DNA from: Pandoraea terrae
GTDB taxonomy: Bacteria; Pseudomonadota; Gammaproteobacteria; Burkholderiales; Burkholderiaceae
Length of the DNA stretch: 64,000 nucleotides
Assembly: GCF_902459695.1 (NCBI RefSeq)
Contig: NZ_CABPRZ010000006.1
Coordinates: forward strand, 124,001 to 188,000
Reading direction: 5' to 3'
A model generated the notes under the pieces. It searched no databases, was not told the origin of the DNA, and saw only the letters and a list, made by a program, of their open reading frames with translations. Of this stretch, positions 35,924 through 44,526 are shown piece after piece; the stretch's first letter is position 1, and every line of letters starts with the position of its first letter. The position numbers and the translations under genes were made by a program.

Positions 35924-38011
35924 ATGAAACAGCGTTACTCCCGCTCCCTCCAGCGCATTCGCCTTCTCGCGGTACTGGCCAGCCTGACTGCCGTGCTCAC
36001 CCAACTACCCGGCCTGGCTCACGCCGGCGCTCTCCAGAACGGCACCGTGCTGGGTGCGACCTTCGTCGCGGCCGCGCTCATCTGGCTGCCCAACCCTCGC
36101 GTGCGCGGCTGGACCTGGGTCGCCTTCTTCGTGCTTTGCCTGGGCCTGGTGCCCCTGGGTTACGAGCGGTCTCTGTTCAGCATTCCCGCGGTACTGGTAC
36201 TGACCGCCGCCGGCATCAGGCTCTGGCACCTGCATCGCACTGCAATCGTTCCATCCATGGAGATCGCTGGCGCCCAAGTCTGGATACCGCTGGCCATCAA
36301 GATCAGCCCCTCGGTACCGTCAGCCACGCCAGCCGCAGCGCCCGCACCGACAGTGCCTGCAGTACCGGTAGCGCCTTCGGCGTCCGTCGTGCCCAGGACC
36401 CCAGTCGCCCCCGTGGCTCCTGCGGTCCCTGTCCCGCCGCCGCCTGCCCCGGCACCTCGCCCCCAACGGGCCGCACAGCCCGCTGCGCCGGGGTACGACT
36501 TCAGCGACAACGTGCGCGAAGCCCGCTACACCTTCGCCGACGTCGTCGGCATGACCGAGACCAAGAAACGCCTGTTCTGCGCCGCGCAAGACATCATCGA
36601 GGCTCAGGTCCGGCCACGTAACGGGATCCTGCTCTTCGGTGAGCCGGGCAACGGCAAGACCCTGTTTGCCGAGGCCCTGGCGGGTCAGCTTGGCGTGCCC
36701 TTCCTCGCGATTGCCTATGGCGATACCGCCTCCAAGTGGGTCAACGAAACACCCCAGAAGGTCAAGGCGGTCTTTGCTGCGGCGCGCAAGGTCGGCACCT
36801 GCGTCCTCTTTGTCGATGAGATCGACTCGTTCATCAAGGCCCGCGACGGCGGGGCGCACGCGATGGACCGGGATCTGACCAATGTCATGCTCACCGAGAT
36901 CGTCGCCCTGCGCGGTTCGCGGGTCATCCTGGTGGCGGCCACCAATGCGCTGGACGCGCTGGATGGAGCCGGCAAGCGCGACGGCCGGTTCGACTTCAAG
37001 ATTGAAATCCCGGCCCCGGATCTCACAGCCCGCGTGGCGCTGCTCGACCGCGCGATTGGGGACGAACTGGGGGCAGACTTCATCGACCGGTCGGCCATCC
37101 AGGCGCTCGCGGGCCGGTGGGAGGGGTTCAGTGCGGCCCGCCTGTCTGCCCTGGGAGGCCAGTTGCGTGAGCTGCGCCGGGATGGGGGATTCAGCGGACC
37201 GGTCACGTTTGACATCGGTATGCAGGCGATGCGCCTGCTGCAGGGCCGCCGGGGGCAACTGCCGGAAGACGTCAAGGCGATCGCGGACATCATCATGCCC
37301 GAAGCCTCCCGCGATCTGCTGCGGGATCTGGCATTCAGGATGGAGCAGGTCGAGCGGCTGGAGCAGTTGGGGGCGAGCCTTCCCCGGGGGCTCATCTTTA
37401 CCGGCCCGCCGGGCACCGGCAAGACGCAGGCGGCGATGGCACTGGCCAAGGCGAGCGGCTGGGCGTTTCTCCAGCTCACCGGCGCGCAGATCATCGCCGA
37501 GCCGCGCTCCTGGGACAAGCTTTACCGGGAAGCGTGCGACATCCGGCCAGCGATCGTGTTCATCGACGAGGCGGACGGTATCCTGCAAGACCGGCGGCAT
37601 ACGAACTACGGGATGTTGACCGAGAAGATCCTTGCGACCATGGACGGCGCCGGGGGCCGCATGCGGGACGTGATGTTCATTGCCGCGACCAATTACTACG
37701 ATCGCATCGACACGGCCGCCCTACGGGGTGGGCGCTTCGAAGAGAAAGTCATCTTCGACGTGCCGGGGCCCAAAGCGATGGCAGGCTATGTGCGCGGGGC
37801 CCTCAGGAAGAAGCTGGGCAATCGTTGGCGGGTGCAGCCCGAGGCGGTCGGCCTGCTGATCAATAAAGTGACGGGGCGCTCGATTGCCGATGCCGACGCG
37901 ATCCTCGACAAGACGCTTGGGGTGGCGGCGCTGCGTCGCATTCGGGACCGTACGACCGATATTCGGGTGGCGGATGTGGAGGCGGCCGTGCGGGCGGTGC
38001 TGGGGGAATGA
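35924..38011 (+). CDS. Membrane-anchored protein with two AAA+ ATPase domains
   Basis: 695 residues. The N-terminus has three hydrophobic segments (about residues 13-32, 42-56 and 64-95), then a Pro/Ala-rich linker (about 125-185). Two AAA modules follow: Walker A GEPGNGKT near residue 240 with VLFVDEIDS near 298, and GPPGTGKT near 493 with IVFIDEADG near 545; each has an arginine-finger-like GKRDGRFD or LRGGRFEE. The layout recalls Cdc48/FtsH-like unfoldases tethered to the membrane, but there is no protease domain. Such genes occur on integrative elements. It directly precedes a RepB fragment. Function unknown. Confidence 0.85.
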   Translation: MKQRYSRSLQRIRLLAVLASLTAVLTQLPGLAHAGALQNGTVLGATFVAAALIWLPNPRVRGWTWVAFFVLCLGLVPLGYERSLFSIPAVLVLTAAGIRLWHLHRTAIVPSMEIAGAQVWIPLAIKISPSVPSATPAAAPAPTVPAVPVAPSASVVPRTPVAPVAPAVPVPPPPAPAPRPQRAAQPAAPGYDFSDNVREARYTFADVVGMTETKKRLFCAAQDIIEAQVRPRNGILLFGEPGNGKTLFAEALAGQLGVPFLAIAYGDTASKWVNETPQKVKAVFAAARKVGTCVLFVDEIDSFIKARDGGAHAMDRDLTNVMLTEIVALRGSRVILVAATNALDALDGAGKRDGRFDFKIEIPAPDLTARVALLDRAIGDELGADFIDRSAIQALAGRWEGFSAARLSALGGQLRELRRDGGFSGPVTFDIGMQAMRLLQGRRGQLPEDVKAIADIIMPEASRDLLRDLAFRMEQVERLEQLGASLPRGLIFTGPPGTGKTQAAMALAKASGWAFLQLTGAQIIAEPRSWDKLYREACDIRPAIVFIDEADGILQDRRHTNYGMLTEKILATMDGAGGRMRDVMFIAATNYYDRIDTAALRGGRFEEKVIFDVPGPKAMAGYVRGALRKKLGNRWRVQPEAVGLLINKVTGRSIADADAILDKTLGVAALRRIRDRTTDIRVADVEAAVRAVLGE

Positions 38012-38015
38012 TGCT

Positions 38016-38795
38016 GTGTCGGGCAAGGCGATTGGCTTGGTGGAGCCACTGGTTGTAATCACGCATCCGACGATAGCCGGTCAGTTCAGCATCCTTGACG
38101 GACATTTACGAGTCGAAGCGCTAACGGACCTTGGAGTCGAGCGCGCTCGATGCATCATCGTCAAGGACGACGAAGCCTATACCTACAATAAGCGCGTGAA
38201 TCGCCTTGCAGTGATCCAGGAGCATCGGATGATCGTGCTGGCAGCAGAGAGGGGGGTCTCGGCAGAGAGACTGGGTGCCGCGCTTGGAATATCTGCTGCC
38301 GCTATTCGAAGTCGATTCAAAATGTTGGATGGAATCTGCGGCGAGGCGGTCGCCATTCTTGCGGAGAAGCAAGTGCCAAGAAGTGTGTTTCCCATCCTGT
38401 GGCAGATGCAGGCATTTCGTCAGATCGACGTTGCCCAGGCAATGGTAAGCCTCGGAAATTTCTCGACTAAACTGGCTCTGGCCATGCTCGAGACGACGGC
38501 TCCCGATCAGCTGCAGGCCGGTACTAAACGTACCGGCGTCAAGAGCGAAGCGGCCGACGTAATTCAGCGGTTGGAGCGAGAGCTAGCAGCATTACAGACC
38601 GATACGCGCTTACTGGAGGATAACTACGGCCCTGACAATTTGAAGCTCGTAGTCGTCAAAACGTACATAGCTAACTTGCTGAACAATGCCCGAGTCGTGC
38701 GCTGGTTGGCACAATTTCATGCAGACTATCTTCAGCGACTTCAGCGAATTGCCGAGATCAAAGACATTCCCGGGGCGGATGCTCGTATGGGATAG
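38016..38795 (+). pseudogene. RepB/ParB-like partition protein missing its N-terminus
   Basis: About 259 codons match the RepB_C-type partition family: AVGLIEP-like start (AIGLVEPLVVI), LDGHLRVEAL, the EAYTYNKRVNRLAVIQEHRM block and the helix-rich C-terminus. Full proteins have some 30-50 residues more at the start. Here the frame begins 4 bases past the ATPase stop with a GTG at 38016 and no ribosome site. DNA and ParB-box binding may still be possible, but I treat it as truncated. It points to a plasmid or element origin for this part. Confidence 0.7.
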
Positions 38796-38887
38796 TCGGC
38801 TTTGCCTATCCGGTCGCCCGTGTTCGGCCGTAGCAGCCCGTGGACGGCGCTGCCCTTGAGCGGATCAAGGGACAAATGCGCGACTCG

Positions 38888-39148
38888 CTAGTCTACGGTG
38901 GGAGGGGCTGGCAACGGCATCCAATGGCTCACCTGGACAGGGAAGTCCGAGACACTTCGGTCGGCGCTTCTACAGCTAATAGTCCAGATGCCTCTATCGC
39001 GCCAGTAAGTCGCGATATCGATGAAGGCCGGCTCCCCGTCTCTCAATAGTGATGGATCGTTCACAGTCACCAAAACCACTACACACGAGCAACCCGAGGA
39101 GGGTTTGGGCAGACGCTCATTCGCGGATATCCAATCGTCTTGTCGCAT
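38888..39148 (-). CDS. DUF551 domain protein
   Basis: 86 residues with the family's two hallmarks, WISANERLPKP near the N-terminus and VSHWMPLPAPP at the C-terminus. DUF551 proteins are small and frequent in phages and integrative elements; their role is unknown. It lies opposite to its neighbours. Confidence 0.7.
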   Translation of the reverse strand: MRQDDWISANERLPKPSSGCSCVVVLVTVNDPSLLRDGEPAFIDIATYWRDRGIWTISCRSADRSVSDFPVQVSHWMPLPAPPTVD

Positions 39149-39342
39149 TGGTCTTCGCCTCCCCGGATCTCACGCAGTACGGTGGTCAGCACCCATATGA
39201 TCCGTTGATCGTAGCATGGTGGGAGAAGAATCCGTTATCGGCAATTGAGATGGGCGGTTACATGGCACAACTGCGGATATACTTGACCGAGTCCCCGCCG
39301 AAAGGGGCTCATGTAGTTCGGGGGCTTGCCAATATTCCCTGA
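39049..39342 (+). CDS. Hypothetical protein, overlapping DUF551 gene
   Basis: Open frame of 97 codons, of which the second half (LVALVFASPDLTQYGGQHPY, LIVAWWEKNPLSAIEMGGYM) looks protein-like. It ends 17 bases before the next plus-strand gene. The first 100 bases overlap the DUF551 gene on the other strand, so the true start may be further in. Not recognised. Confidence 0.35.
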   Translation: MMDRSQSPKPLHTSNPRRVWADAHSRISNRLVALVFASPDLTQYGGQHPYDPLIVAWWEKNPLSAIEMGGYMAQLRIYLTESPPKGAHVVRGLANIP

Positions 39343-39359
39343 CCGCAGCGAGGTGCCGA

Positions 39360-39740
39360 ATGAAGACGCTAATCAAGTTGGAGCTCAAGGAAAGCGATGG
39401 GAAGGTAGAACTCAAGTTCGACACCGGTTCCGGAGCCCCTTTGAACTCGGAAAACCTCACCAAAATTATCAACATCCTCGGCAACCTGCGCCAGCAATTC
39501 AAGCCGTCAGTGTCAGAAGTGCCGCCTAAAATCGGCGACCAAGTACCCTCTGTTATCGCTCCGTTTTGGCAGGTCTCCCCTGAGCCATTAGTCGGCGGAG
39601 CGCTCATCCAGTTTAGGCATCCAGCGTTTGGTTGGCTTGGCTTCGGCGTTCCAAACGACAGCCTGAAACACTTAGCCGAGGGCCTTGCACGAATTATTCC
39701 CGTGGTAGATGAAGCGGAACGTTCGCGCTCCATGAACTGA
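39360..39740 (+). CDS. Hypothetical protein
   Basis: 126 residues, MKTLIKLELKESDGKVELKF at the start, then a mixed alpha/beta pattern and VEGGALIQFRHPAFGWLGF-like strand region (LVGGALIQFRHPAFGWLGF). No signal peptide or membrane segment. I do not recognise a family. It may form an operon with the small frame just upstream. Confidence 0.55.
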   Translation: MKTLIKLELKESDGKVELKFDTGSGAPLNSENLTKIINILGNLRQQFKPSVSEVPPKIGDQVPSVIAPFWQVSPEPLVGGALIQFRHPAFGWLGFGVPNDSLKHLAEGLARIIPVVDEAERSRSMN

Positions 39741-40099
39741 CACACGAACACCTCAGGCGATCGACCGCCAGCGAATTTTCAACAGAATAGGCCAATAGCC
39801 GCCGTCCACGAACGACAATAACTGAACCAACGCAGCTGCTCGCGTCAGAGAGTCGTGGGGGCGCCCCCTGGGTGTCGACGTTCGTGCCCGCTAACATTGC
39901 CGGAAGTTGTTCGCCTTGCATGCCGCGCGTCCCTGAGCGGCGTCGAGGTAATTCGCGACCGCAAGACAACATTCAATTTTGCGATCTCGCGCCAATTGCT
40001 GGTTGAAATCTGATAGCCTTTCGACAATTAGTCAGGAATATTGAGCAACATCCCTCCTCGCACCCCTCCGCTTCGGCCACTTACAGCGAGGAAGGATTG

Positions 40100-40125
40100 G
40101 CCCGCCACGTTGGCGGGCTTCTTTT
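40100..40125 (+). terminator. Rho-independent terminator
   Basis: GCCCGCCA-CGT-TGGCGGGC, an 8-bp perfect stem with a 3-base loop, followed by TTCTTTTAT. It ends a plus-strand transcript starting somewhere after 39740, although no protein gene lies just before it. Confidence 0.75.
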
Positions 40126-40257
40126 ATGGGCGGACTGAGATGCGCGTTTCATAAGCCTTCTATCAAACATATGTTTGGGTAATCCGCTCACTCGATTGAT
40201 TCCTATACTTTCGATTCACGCCGTACTCGAGATTCTGCCCCTTTGATACGGTATTCA

Positions 40258-40284
40258 GCCCGCCGATGTGCGCGGGCTTTTTTT
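40258..40284 (+). terminator. Rho-independent terminator
   Basis: GCCCGC-N8-GCGGGC stem followed by seven T residues. It lies 160 bases after the previous terminator, without an intervening gene, and 145 bases before the hypothetical gene at 40429. Confidence 0.7.
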
Positions 40285-40428
40285 GTGGGGCCGGTAGTGC
40301 CCGTGCTGTCACGCTTCGAATTGCTCAAAATTCGAGATGTTGAAAGCTCGGAATATTGGCCGATTGACTTGTTGTTCGCCCCCTCATTACCTAGCATTGG
40401 GATAAACCCCGAGGGGGGGGGGGGACTT

Positions 40429-40794
40429 ATGAAGATCGCAGAAACGCTCGTCCCGTTTATTCGAGGCATCTTTCCTGCCGCTTCTGAATTCGCCGACAGA
40501 GGCGACGGTCGTGTGCTCATCTATTGGCCGGAACCTTTCGTGGGTCGAGCGCCAGGTCGGTGTCCGGCGATCGAAATCTACCTGGATCATCGGTTAGCGT
40601 TCGCGATCGAGCATGCGACGCAGACCGAAATGAACTTGCTCATCGGCCCGCTGATCGCGGTCAAGCTGCACAAACAGCTTGAGAGTTTTCAACCTGTAAA
40701 CCGTGAACAACACCCGTTCAGCTTCGAACTCACCTTTAACTCGCTCAGGAAGTCCACACACAGCGCTGTGCGTGCGCGACACAGCTTGGAATGA
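40429..40794 (+). CDS. Hypothetical protein preceded by a 12-G tract
   Basis: 121 residues starting MKIAETLVPFIRGIFPAASE. No known motif. A run of 12 G (40413-40424) ends 4 bases before the ATG, occupying the ribosome-site position. The frame is open upstream through the G-run, giving a possible 183-codon version. Its stop overlaps the next start (ATGA). Confidence 0.55.
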   Translation: MKIAETLVPFIRGIFPAASEFADRGDGRVLIYWPEPFVGRAPGRCPAIEIYLDHRLAFAIEHATQTEMNLLIGPLIAVKLHKQLESFQPVNREQHPFSFELTFNSLRKSTHSAVRARHSLE

Positions 40795-41054
40795 TCTGGC
40801 TGTGTATCGCATTCCGATTCATCAAAGCGATGGGAGCTGCCGTGTCGCCACAACAGTACAAGGGATACACCGTTTGGGGGTTCGCCAAGGGTCTCCCCGA
40901 CGGCCATTTCGATTCGTCCGGTAGTGTTTCGAAAGACCATCTTCTGATCGGGGCAAGTGACGATCTCGGTACCTATCCCACGTTCGAGTCCGCCACACAG
41001 CGGGGAATCGACTGGGCGAAAGCGTGGGTTGACCGTCATGGGGTCGCGTTTTAG
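40791..41054 (+). CDS. Hypothetical small protein
   Basis: 87 codons, ATG overlapping the previous stop by 4 bases. The second half (YKGYTVWGFAKGLPDGHFDS and TQRGIDWAKAWVDRHG) reads like a small DUF protein of Burkholderiales. A start further in, at GAAVSPQQYKG, is possible. Translational coupling to the previous gene is inferred. Confidence 0.5.
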   Translation: MIWLCIAFRFIKAMGAAVSPQQYKGYTVWGFAKGLPDGHFDSSGSVSKDHLLIGASDDLGTYPTFESATQRGIDWAKAWVDRHGVAF

Positions 41055-41153
41055 TCGCGCCAGCGGTCATATCTATGTCGACCCAGCCCATTATCAACAC
41101 GACAACGCGAAGATTACAGCGTTGTTGCGCGCAAAGTAAAAATGAGCCACCTT

Positions 41154-41702
41154 TCAGTACAGTCGGCCTTTTGCGCGCACATGACGCAGGTTCCTGCGTG
41201 GCACGTTGGATCGGGGACTACCGTGGACATCAATTTCGAGCAAAAAGTTGGGGGAACGGATGTCGTCGATCGCGCGTAGAACCTCATTCTTTCTTCGCTC
41301 TGCCGCAAGCTCCTGGTCGCTGAGTTCGCGCGCAAGCGTCGCCTCAACGTAGAAAGCATCGCCGGTATCCGTGTGGACCCGGAAGTCAGGCCGCTTGCCT
41401 TTGCCATTTGGAACCTCAGGATGCACCTCTACGGTCCACCCAGTTTGTAGGAAGCATGTGTAAAGGAACAGCTCGAACGTTGCCGATGCAAACTGGATAT
41501 CTGATTCGCGAAGACGTTGAAGCAGTTCCGCTCGATGCTCCCCCGGGTAGCGTTCAAGGAACGACTCGAAAAACTGGCGCACCTCCGCGGCTTCCGGACG
41601 ATTCGATATGTTCAGGTAGTCGAAGTCGCTTTCATCTTCCCGTTTGCCGTCGAGCCGAGTTCGCTCGATGTGGGGGGCGAAAAGCATCGGTATCTTGTTC
41701 AT
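41154..41702 (-). CDS. Nuclease-like hypothetical protein, probably C-terminally truncated
   Basis: 182 residues from MNKIPMLFAPHIERT with GGGGAA upstream. The centre has a PD-(D/E)xK-like pattern: GKRPDFRVHTDTGDAFYVEA (acidic D-x12-E-x-T rather than E-x-K). A helical region and SPNFLLEIDVHGSPRSNVPR follow. Relatives I recall continue well past this point, so the stop after KGRLY seems premature. A role in defence or DNA processing is speculation. Confidence 0.5.
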   Translation of the reverse strand: MNKIPMLFAPHIERTRLDGKREDESDFDYLNISNRPEAAEVRQFFESFLERYPGEHRAELLQRLRESDIQFASATFELFLYTCFLQTGWTVEVHPEVPNGKGKRPDFRVHTDTGDAFYVEATLARELSDQELAAERRKNEVLRAIDDIRSPNFLLEIDVHGSPRSNVPRRNLRHVRAKGRLY

Positions 41703-41783
41703 AAGCGGTTCCCCGGAGTAGCCAGCGTACCCGGACGCCTGCATCGATCAGGCAGCGTACTCGGCCTCACATTCCACCATGGT

Positions 41784-42527
41784 TCATGAGCTTGCCGGGA
41801 TCGCTTCGACGCGCGCATCGACAACGTACAGCAGATGACTCGCCAAGAGGATGATCTCAATTGCCTCCCGTGGGCTTTCAATCGGCTCATGCCGATGCGA
41901 ATGCGGGTTCTTGTATGAGCCGATCGCGCCCGAAAAGAGGTCACGCATGGCTTCACGTTCGGCGATGTCCACCGCGTAGTCCGTAAGCGGACCAATCTCC
42001 GGATTGAAGGCCTTCTTCATCATCGGCATGCCGTGCGCGGCGGCACCATAGCCAGCGGCCTTGCGCACCGCGATCTCGATCTCTCGCATCGCTTCGAAGG
42101 CTGCGGTCTCGTAAGCCCCGCGCATGAACGACAGCCAAACGGTCATGGCGATCGCCGGATGCAGCAGGTCTTTCGGGAGAAGGCGCGCAGTGCGGTAGTC
42201 CGTGAACGCCGCTTCGTTCTCGAAGCGCTGCGCGCGCCGGCTCAGCACACGCCAGCCGTTGTGACCATTCATCCCCTCATCGGGAACCACCAACCCCTGT
42301 GCCTCGAGCCACGCAAACGCCTCAGCGAGCGCCTGATCGACTTCATGCAGGCGTTCTCGTGGATACTGGGCATGTCCGGCCATCCCAAGTTCCAATCTCA
42401 AATTACCAAAGTTGAATTTGGCCTCCGGTCGTGACCGCAGCAGGAAGATCACCTTGGCAGCTAACTCTTCCGGCTCTAGCGCAAGCAGCACATCGACTTC
42501 GGGGATGGCGGTCGGCAGTTCGATCAT
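41784..42527 (-). CDS. TIGR02391 (Ymh-like) family protein
   Basis: 247 residues. The C-terminal half is the TIGR02391/Ymh domain: REIEIAVRKAAGYG, LFSGAIGSYKNPHSHRHEP and AIEIILLASHLLYVVDA. The KNPxSH block resembles the [RK]-N-x3-H motif of HEPN proteins. Such genes are common in defence islands and beside restriction genes. The N-terminal winged-helix-like region is less conserved. Confidence 0.75.
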   Translation of the reverse strand: MIELPTAIPEVDVLLALEPEELAAKVIFLLRSRPEAKFNFGNLRLELGMAGHAQYPRERLHEVDQALAEAFAWLEAQGLVVPDEGMNGHNGWRVLSRRAQRFENEAAFTDYRTARLLPKDLLHPAIAMTVWLSFMRGAYETAAFEAMREIEIAVRKAAGYGAAAHGMPMMKKAFNPEIGPLTDYAVDIAEREAMRDLFSGAIGSYKNPHSHRHEPIESPREAIEIILLASHLLYVVDARVEAIPASS

Positions 42528-42742
42528 TGGTTCACCGGTTTCTTATACGTGACAAAGGAGATTATCATTTATAAGGCTCGGCCGAACGCGGTAAGCAGAC
42601 ACAGTGTCTGTCTCTTGGTCGGCCTTTGCCGCCGTTGAGGTGACGACGTCGGTGAGACGGCTACAGGTCGCTTTCCTGCCGTTCGCACGCCGATGGCCGC
42701 GAACGTCGGGTCTCACTGTCCGCGAATGCGTGCTCCCGACCC
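42528..42742. other. Intergenic segment left of the IS1182 insertion
   Basis: Contains short imperfect repeats around AACGGCA/TGCCGTT (for example CTGCCGTTCGCACGCC), a pattern also seen at 44424-44480 on the other side of the IS and at 57540-57720. The IS has split one intergenic region. Confidence 0.45.
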
Positions 42743-44417
42743 AGGGTGTGTGAAAACGCTGTGATCGCCTAAACTGGATCAACGCAATCAGGTTGGGTGT
42801 CCAGATGAAGCGATTCATAGAAGGCGAAGACCGCAAGCAGGTTACGTTGCTTCCAGAATGCCTCGATGACTTCATCGCCGAGGAGAACCCAGTCAGGATC
42901 ATCGACGCGTTCGTTGAAGAACTCGAACTGGGCTCACTCGGGTTCGATGGAACCACGCCTTCGACTACAGGTCGCCCCTCCTATCATCCGGCAGTGCTGT
43001 TGAAGATTTACATCTACGGCTACCTCAACCGGGTCCAGTCGAGTCGTCGTCTGGAGCGTGAATGCCAACGCAACGTTGACTTGATGTGGCTCACGGGTCG
43101 CTTGGCGCCGGACTTCAAGACGATCGCCGACTTCCGCCGGGATAACGGCACAGGCATTCGCAACGTCTGTCGCCGCTTCGTCGTTCTGTGCCGCGATCTC
43201 AAGCTGTTCTCGCAAGCGCTAGTTGCCATCGATGGCAGCAAGTTCAAAGCCGTCAACACTCGCGACCGCAACTTCACTGCAGGCAAGGTCGACAAGCGCC
43301 AGCAGCAGATCGAGGAGAGTATCCAGCGGTATTTGAATGCGCTGGAGACCGCCGATCGCACGCAGCCGGCGGAGTTGGAAGCCAAGACCACTCGACTGCA
43401 AGACAAGATCGCGCAACTGCGCGAGCAGATGCGCAGGCTTGGCCAGGTGAGGGAGCAACTCAAGACAGAACCTGACGGTCAACTCTCGATGACCGATCCT
43501 GACGCGCGCTCGATGGCGACGAGCGGCAGGGGCTCAGGAATGGTGGGCTACAACGTGCAGGTTGCTGTCGATGCCAAGCATCATCTCGTCGTCGCTCATG
43601 AGGTTACGAATGCAGGTAGCGACCGAGCGCAGCTCAGTCCCATGGCGCAAGCGGCTCGCGATGCCATGGGCAAGACCAGGATCAGAGCAGTAGCTGATCG
43701 CGGCTACTTCAGCGGCTCTCAGATTAAGGCGTGTGCAGATGCTGGTATTGCTGCGATCTTGCCCAAACCCACCACGTCTGGCGCAAAGGCCGATGGTCGA
43801 TTCGATAGGGCAGACTTTGTCTATATTGCTCGGGATGACGAATATCAATGTCCCGCCGGTCAACGTGCGATTTACCGCTTCACCAGAGAGGAAAAAGGCC
43901 TGCAACTACGCAGCTACTGGAGCAGCTCTTGTCCTCAGTGCACCATGAAGTCGCAATGCACGCCGAGCAAGTACCGGCGAATCTCCCGGTGGGAGCATGA
44001 GTCGGTGCTGGAAGCCGTCCAACGCCGGCTCGACAAGACGCCGGATGCGATGACAGTGCGCAGGAGAACCGTCGAACATGTCTTCGGGACGTTCAAGCAC
44101 TGGATGGGCTACACACACTTCCTGACACGCAGGCTGGCCAACGTGGGCACCGAGATGAGCTTGCATGTGCTCGCCTACAACCTCAAGCGCGTGCTGAAAA
44201 TACTGGGGTTCTCGAAAACAATGAAAGCAATGCGGCTGGCGGGTGCGTAAGCACCTACCCTTTGCGCCTTCCGAGCGGACCGAAGACGACGGTGGGGAGG
44301 GCATCAGAGCCGTTCAGCCGATCGTCGTCAGTGAATTGACCGCGGAATCAGTAAAACAAGGCAGGACTCGCAGGCCGCCGCGTATGCTGCGGATCAATCG
44401 GCGTTTCCACACACCCT
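42743..44417 (+). mobile_element. IS1182-family insertion sequence
   Basis: About 1675 bases. Terminal inverted repeats AGGGTGTGTGAAAACGC (42743-42759) and its counterpart reading AGGGTGTGTGGAAACGC on the minus strand (44417-44401) differ at one base. The element is flanked by CGACCC on both sides (42737-42742 and 44418-44423), a 6-base target duplication. An intact transposase fills the inside, so the insertion looks recent. Confidence 0.85.
42805..44250 (+). CDS. IS1182-family DDE transposase
   Basis: 481 residues from MKRFIEGEDRKQVTLLPECL. Family order: N-terminal DUF772-like domain (PSYHPAVLLKIYIYGYLNRV), catalytic aspartates in ALVAIDGSKFKAVN and RAVADRGYFSG, a cysteine-rich insertion (CPQCTMKSQC) and the glutamate region TVEHVFGTFKHWMG. 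It appears intact and is the only full transposase in the window. An upstream in-frame start adds 4 residues, but MKRFIEG is the conserved one. Confidence 0.92.
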   Translation: MKRFIEGEDRKQVTLLPECLDDFIAEENPVRIIDAFVEELELGSLGFDGTTPSTTGRPSYHPAVLLKIYIYGYLNRVQSSRRLERECQRNVDLMWLTGRLAPDFKTIADFRRDNGTGIRNVCRRFVVLCRDLKLFSQALVAIDGSKFKAVNTRDRNFTAGKVDKRQQQIEESIQRYLNALETADRTQPAELEAKTTRLQDKIAQLREQMRRLGQVREQLKTEPDGQLSMTDPDARSMATSGRGSGMVGYNVQVAVDAKHHLVVAHEVTNAGSDRAQLSPMAQAARDAMGKTRIRAVADRGYFSGSQIKACADAGIAAILPKPTTSGAKADGRFDRADFVYIARDDEYQCPAGQRAIYRFTREEKGLQLRSYWSSSCPQCTMKSQCTPSKYRRISRWEHESVLEAVQRRLDKTPDAMTVRRRTVEHVFGTFKHWMGYTHFLTRRLANVGTEMSLHVLAYNLKRVLKILGFSKTMKAMRLAGA

Positions 44418-44526
44418 CGACCCAAACCGGAAATTGCTGCGTCCCAAGTGCGGCCGTTGAGCGGCTTGCGCAGGCAACGTAAAACAATGTCCTACAATCG
44501 CACTGTGATGGCTACGACGACTTCCT

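Larger units (their letters stand above)
39741..40428. other. Non-coding stretch with two terminators
   Basis: About 690 bases without a convincing gene. It is more AT-rich than its surroundings and contains two strong plus-strand terminators 160 bases apart with no gene between them, plus a 12-G tract at its end. Confidence 0.55.
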
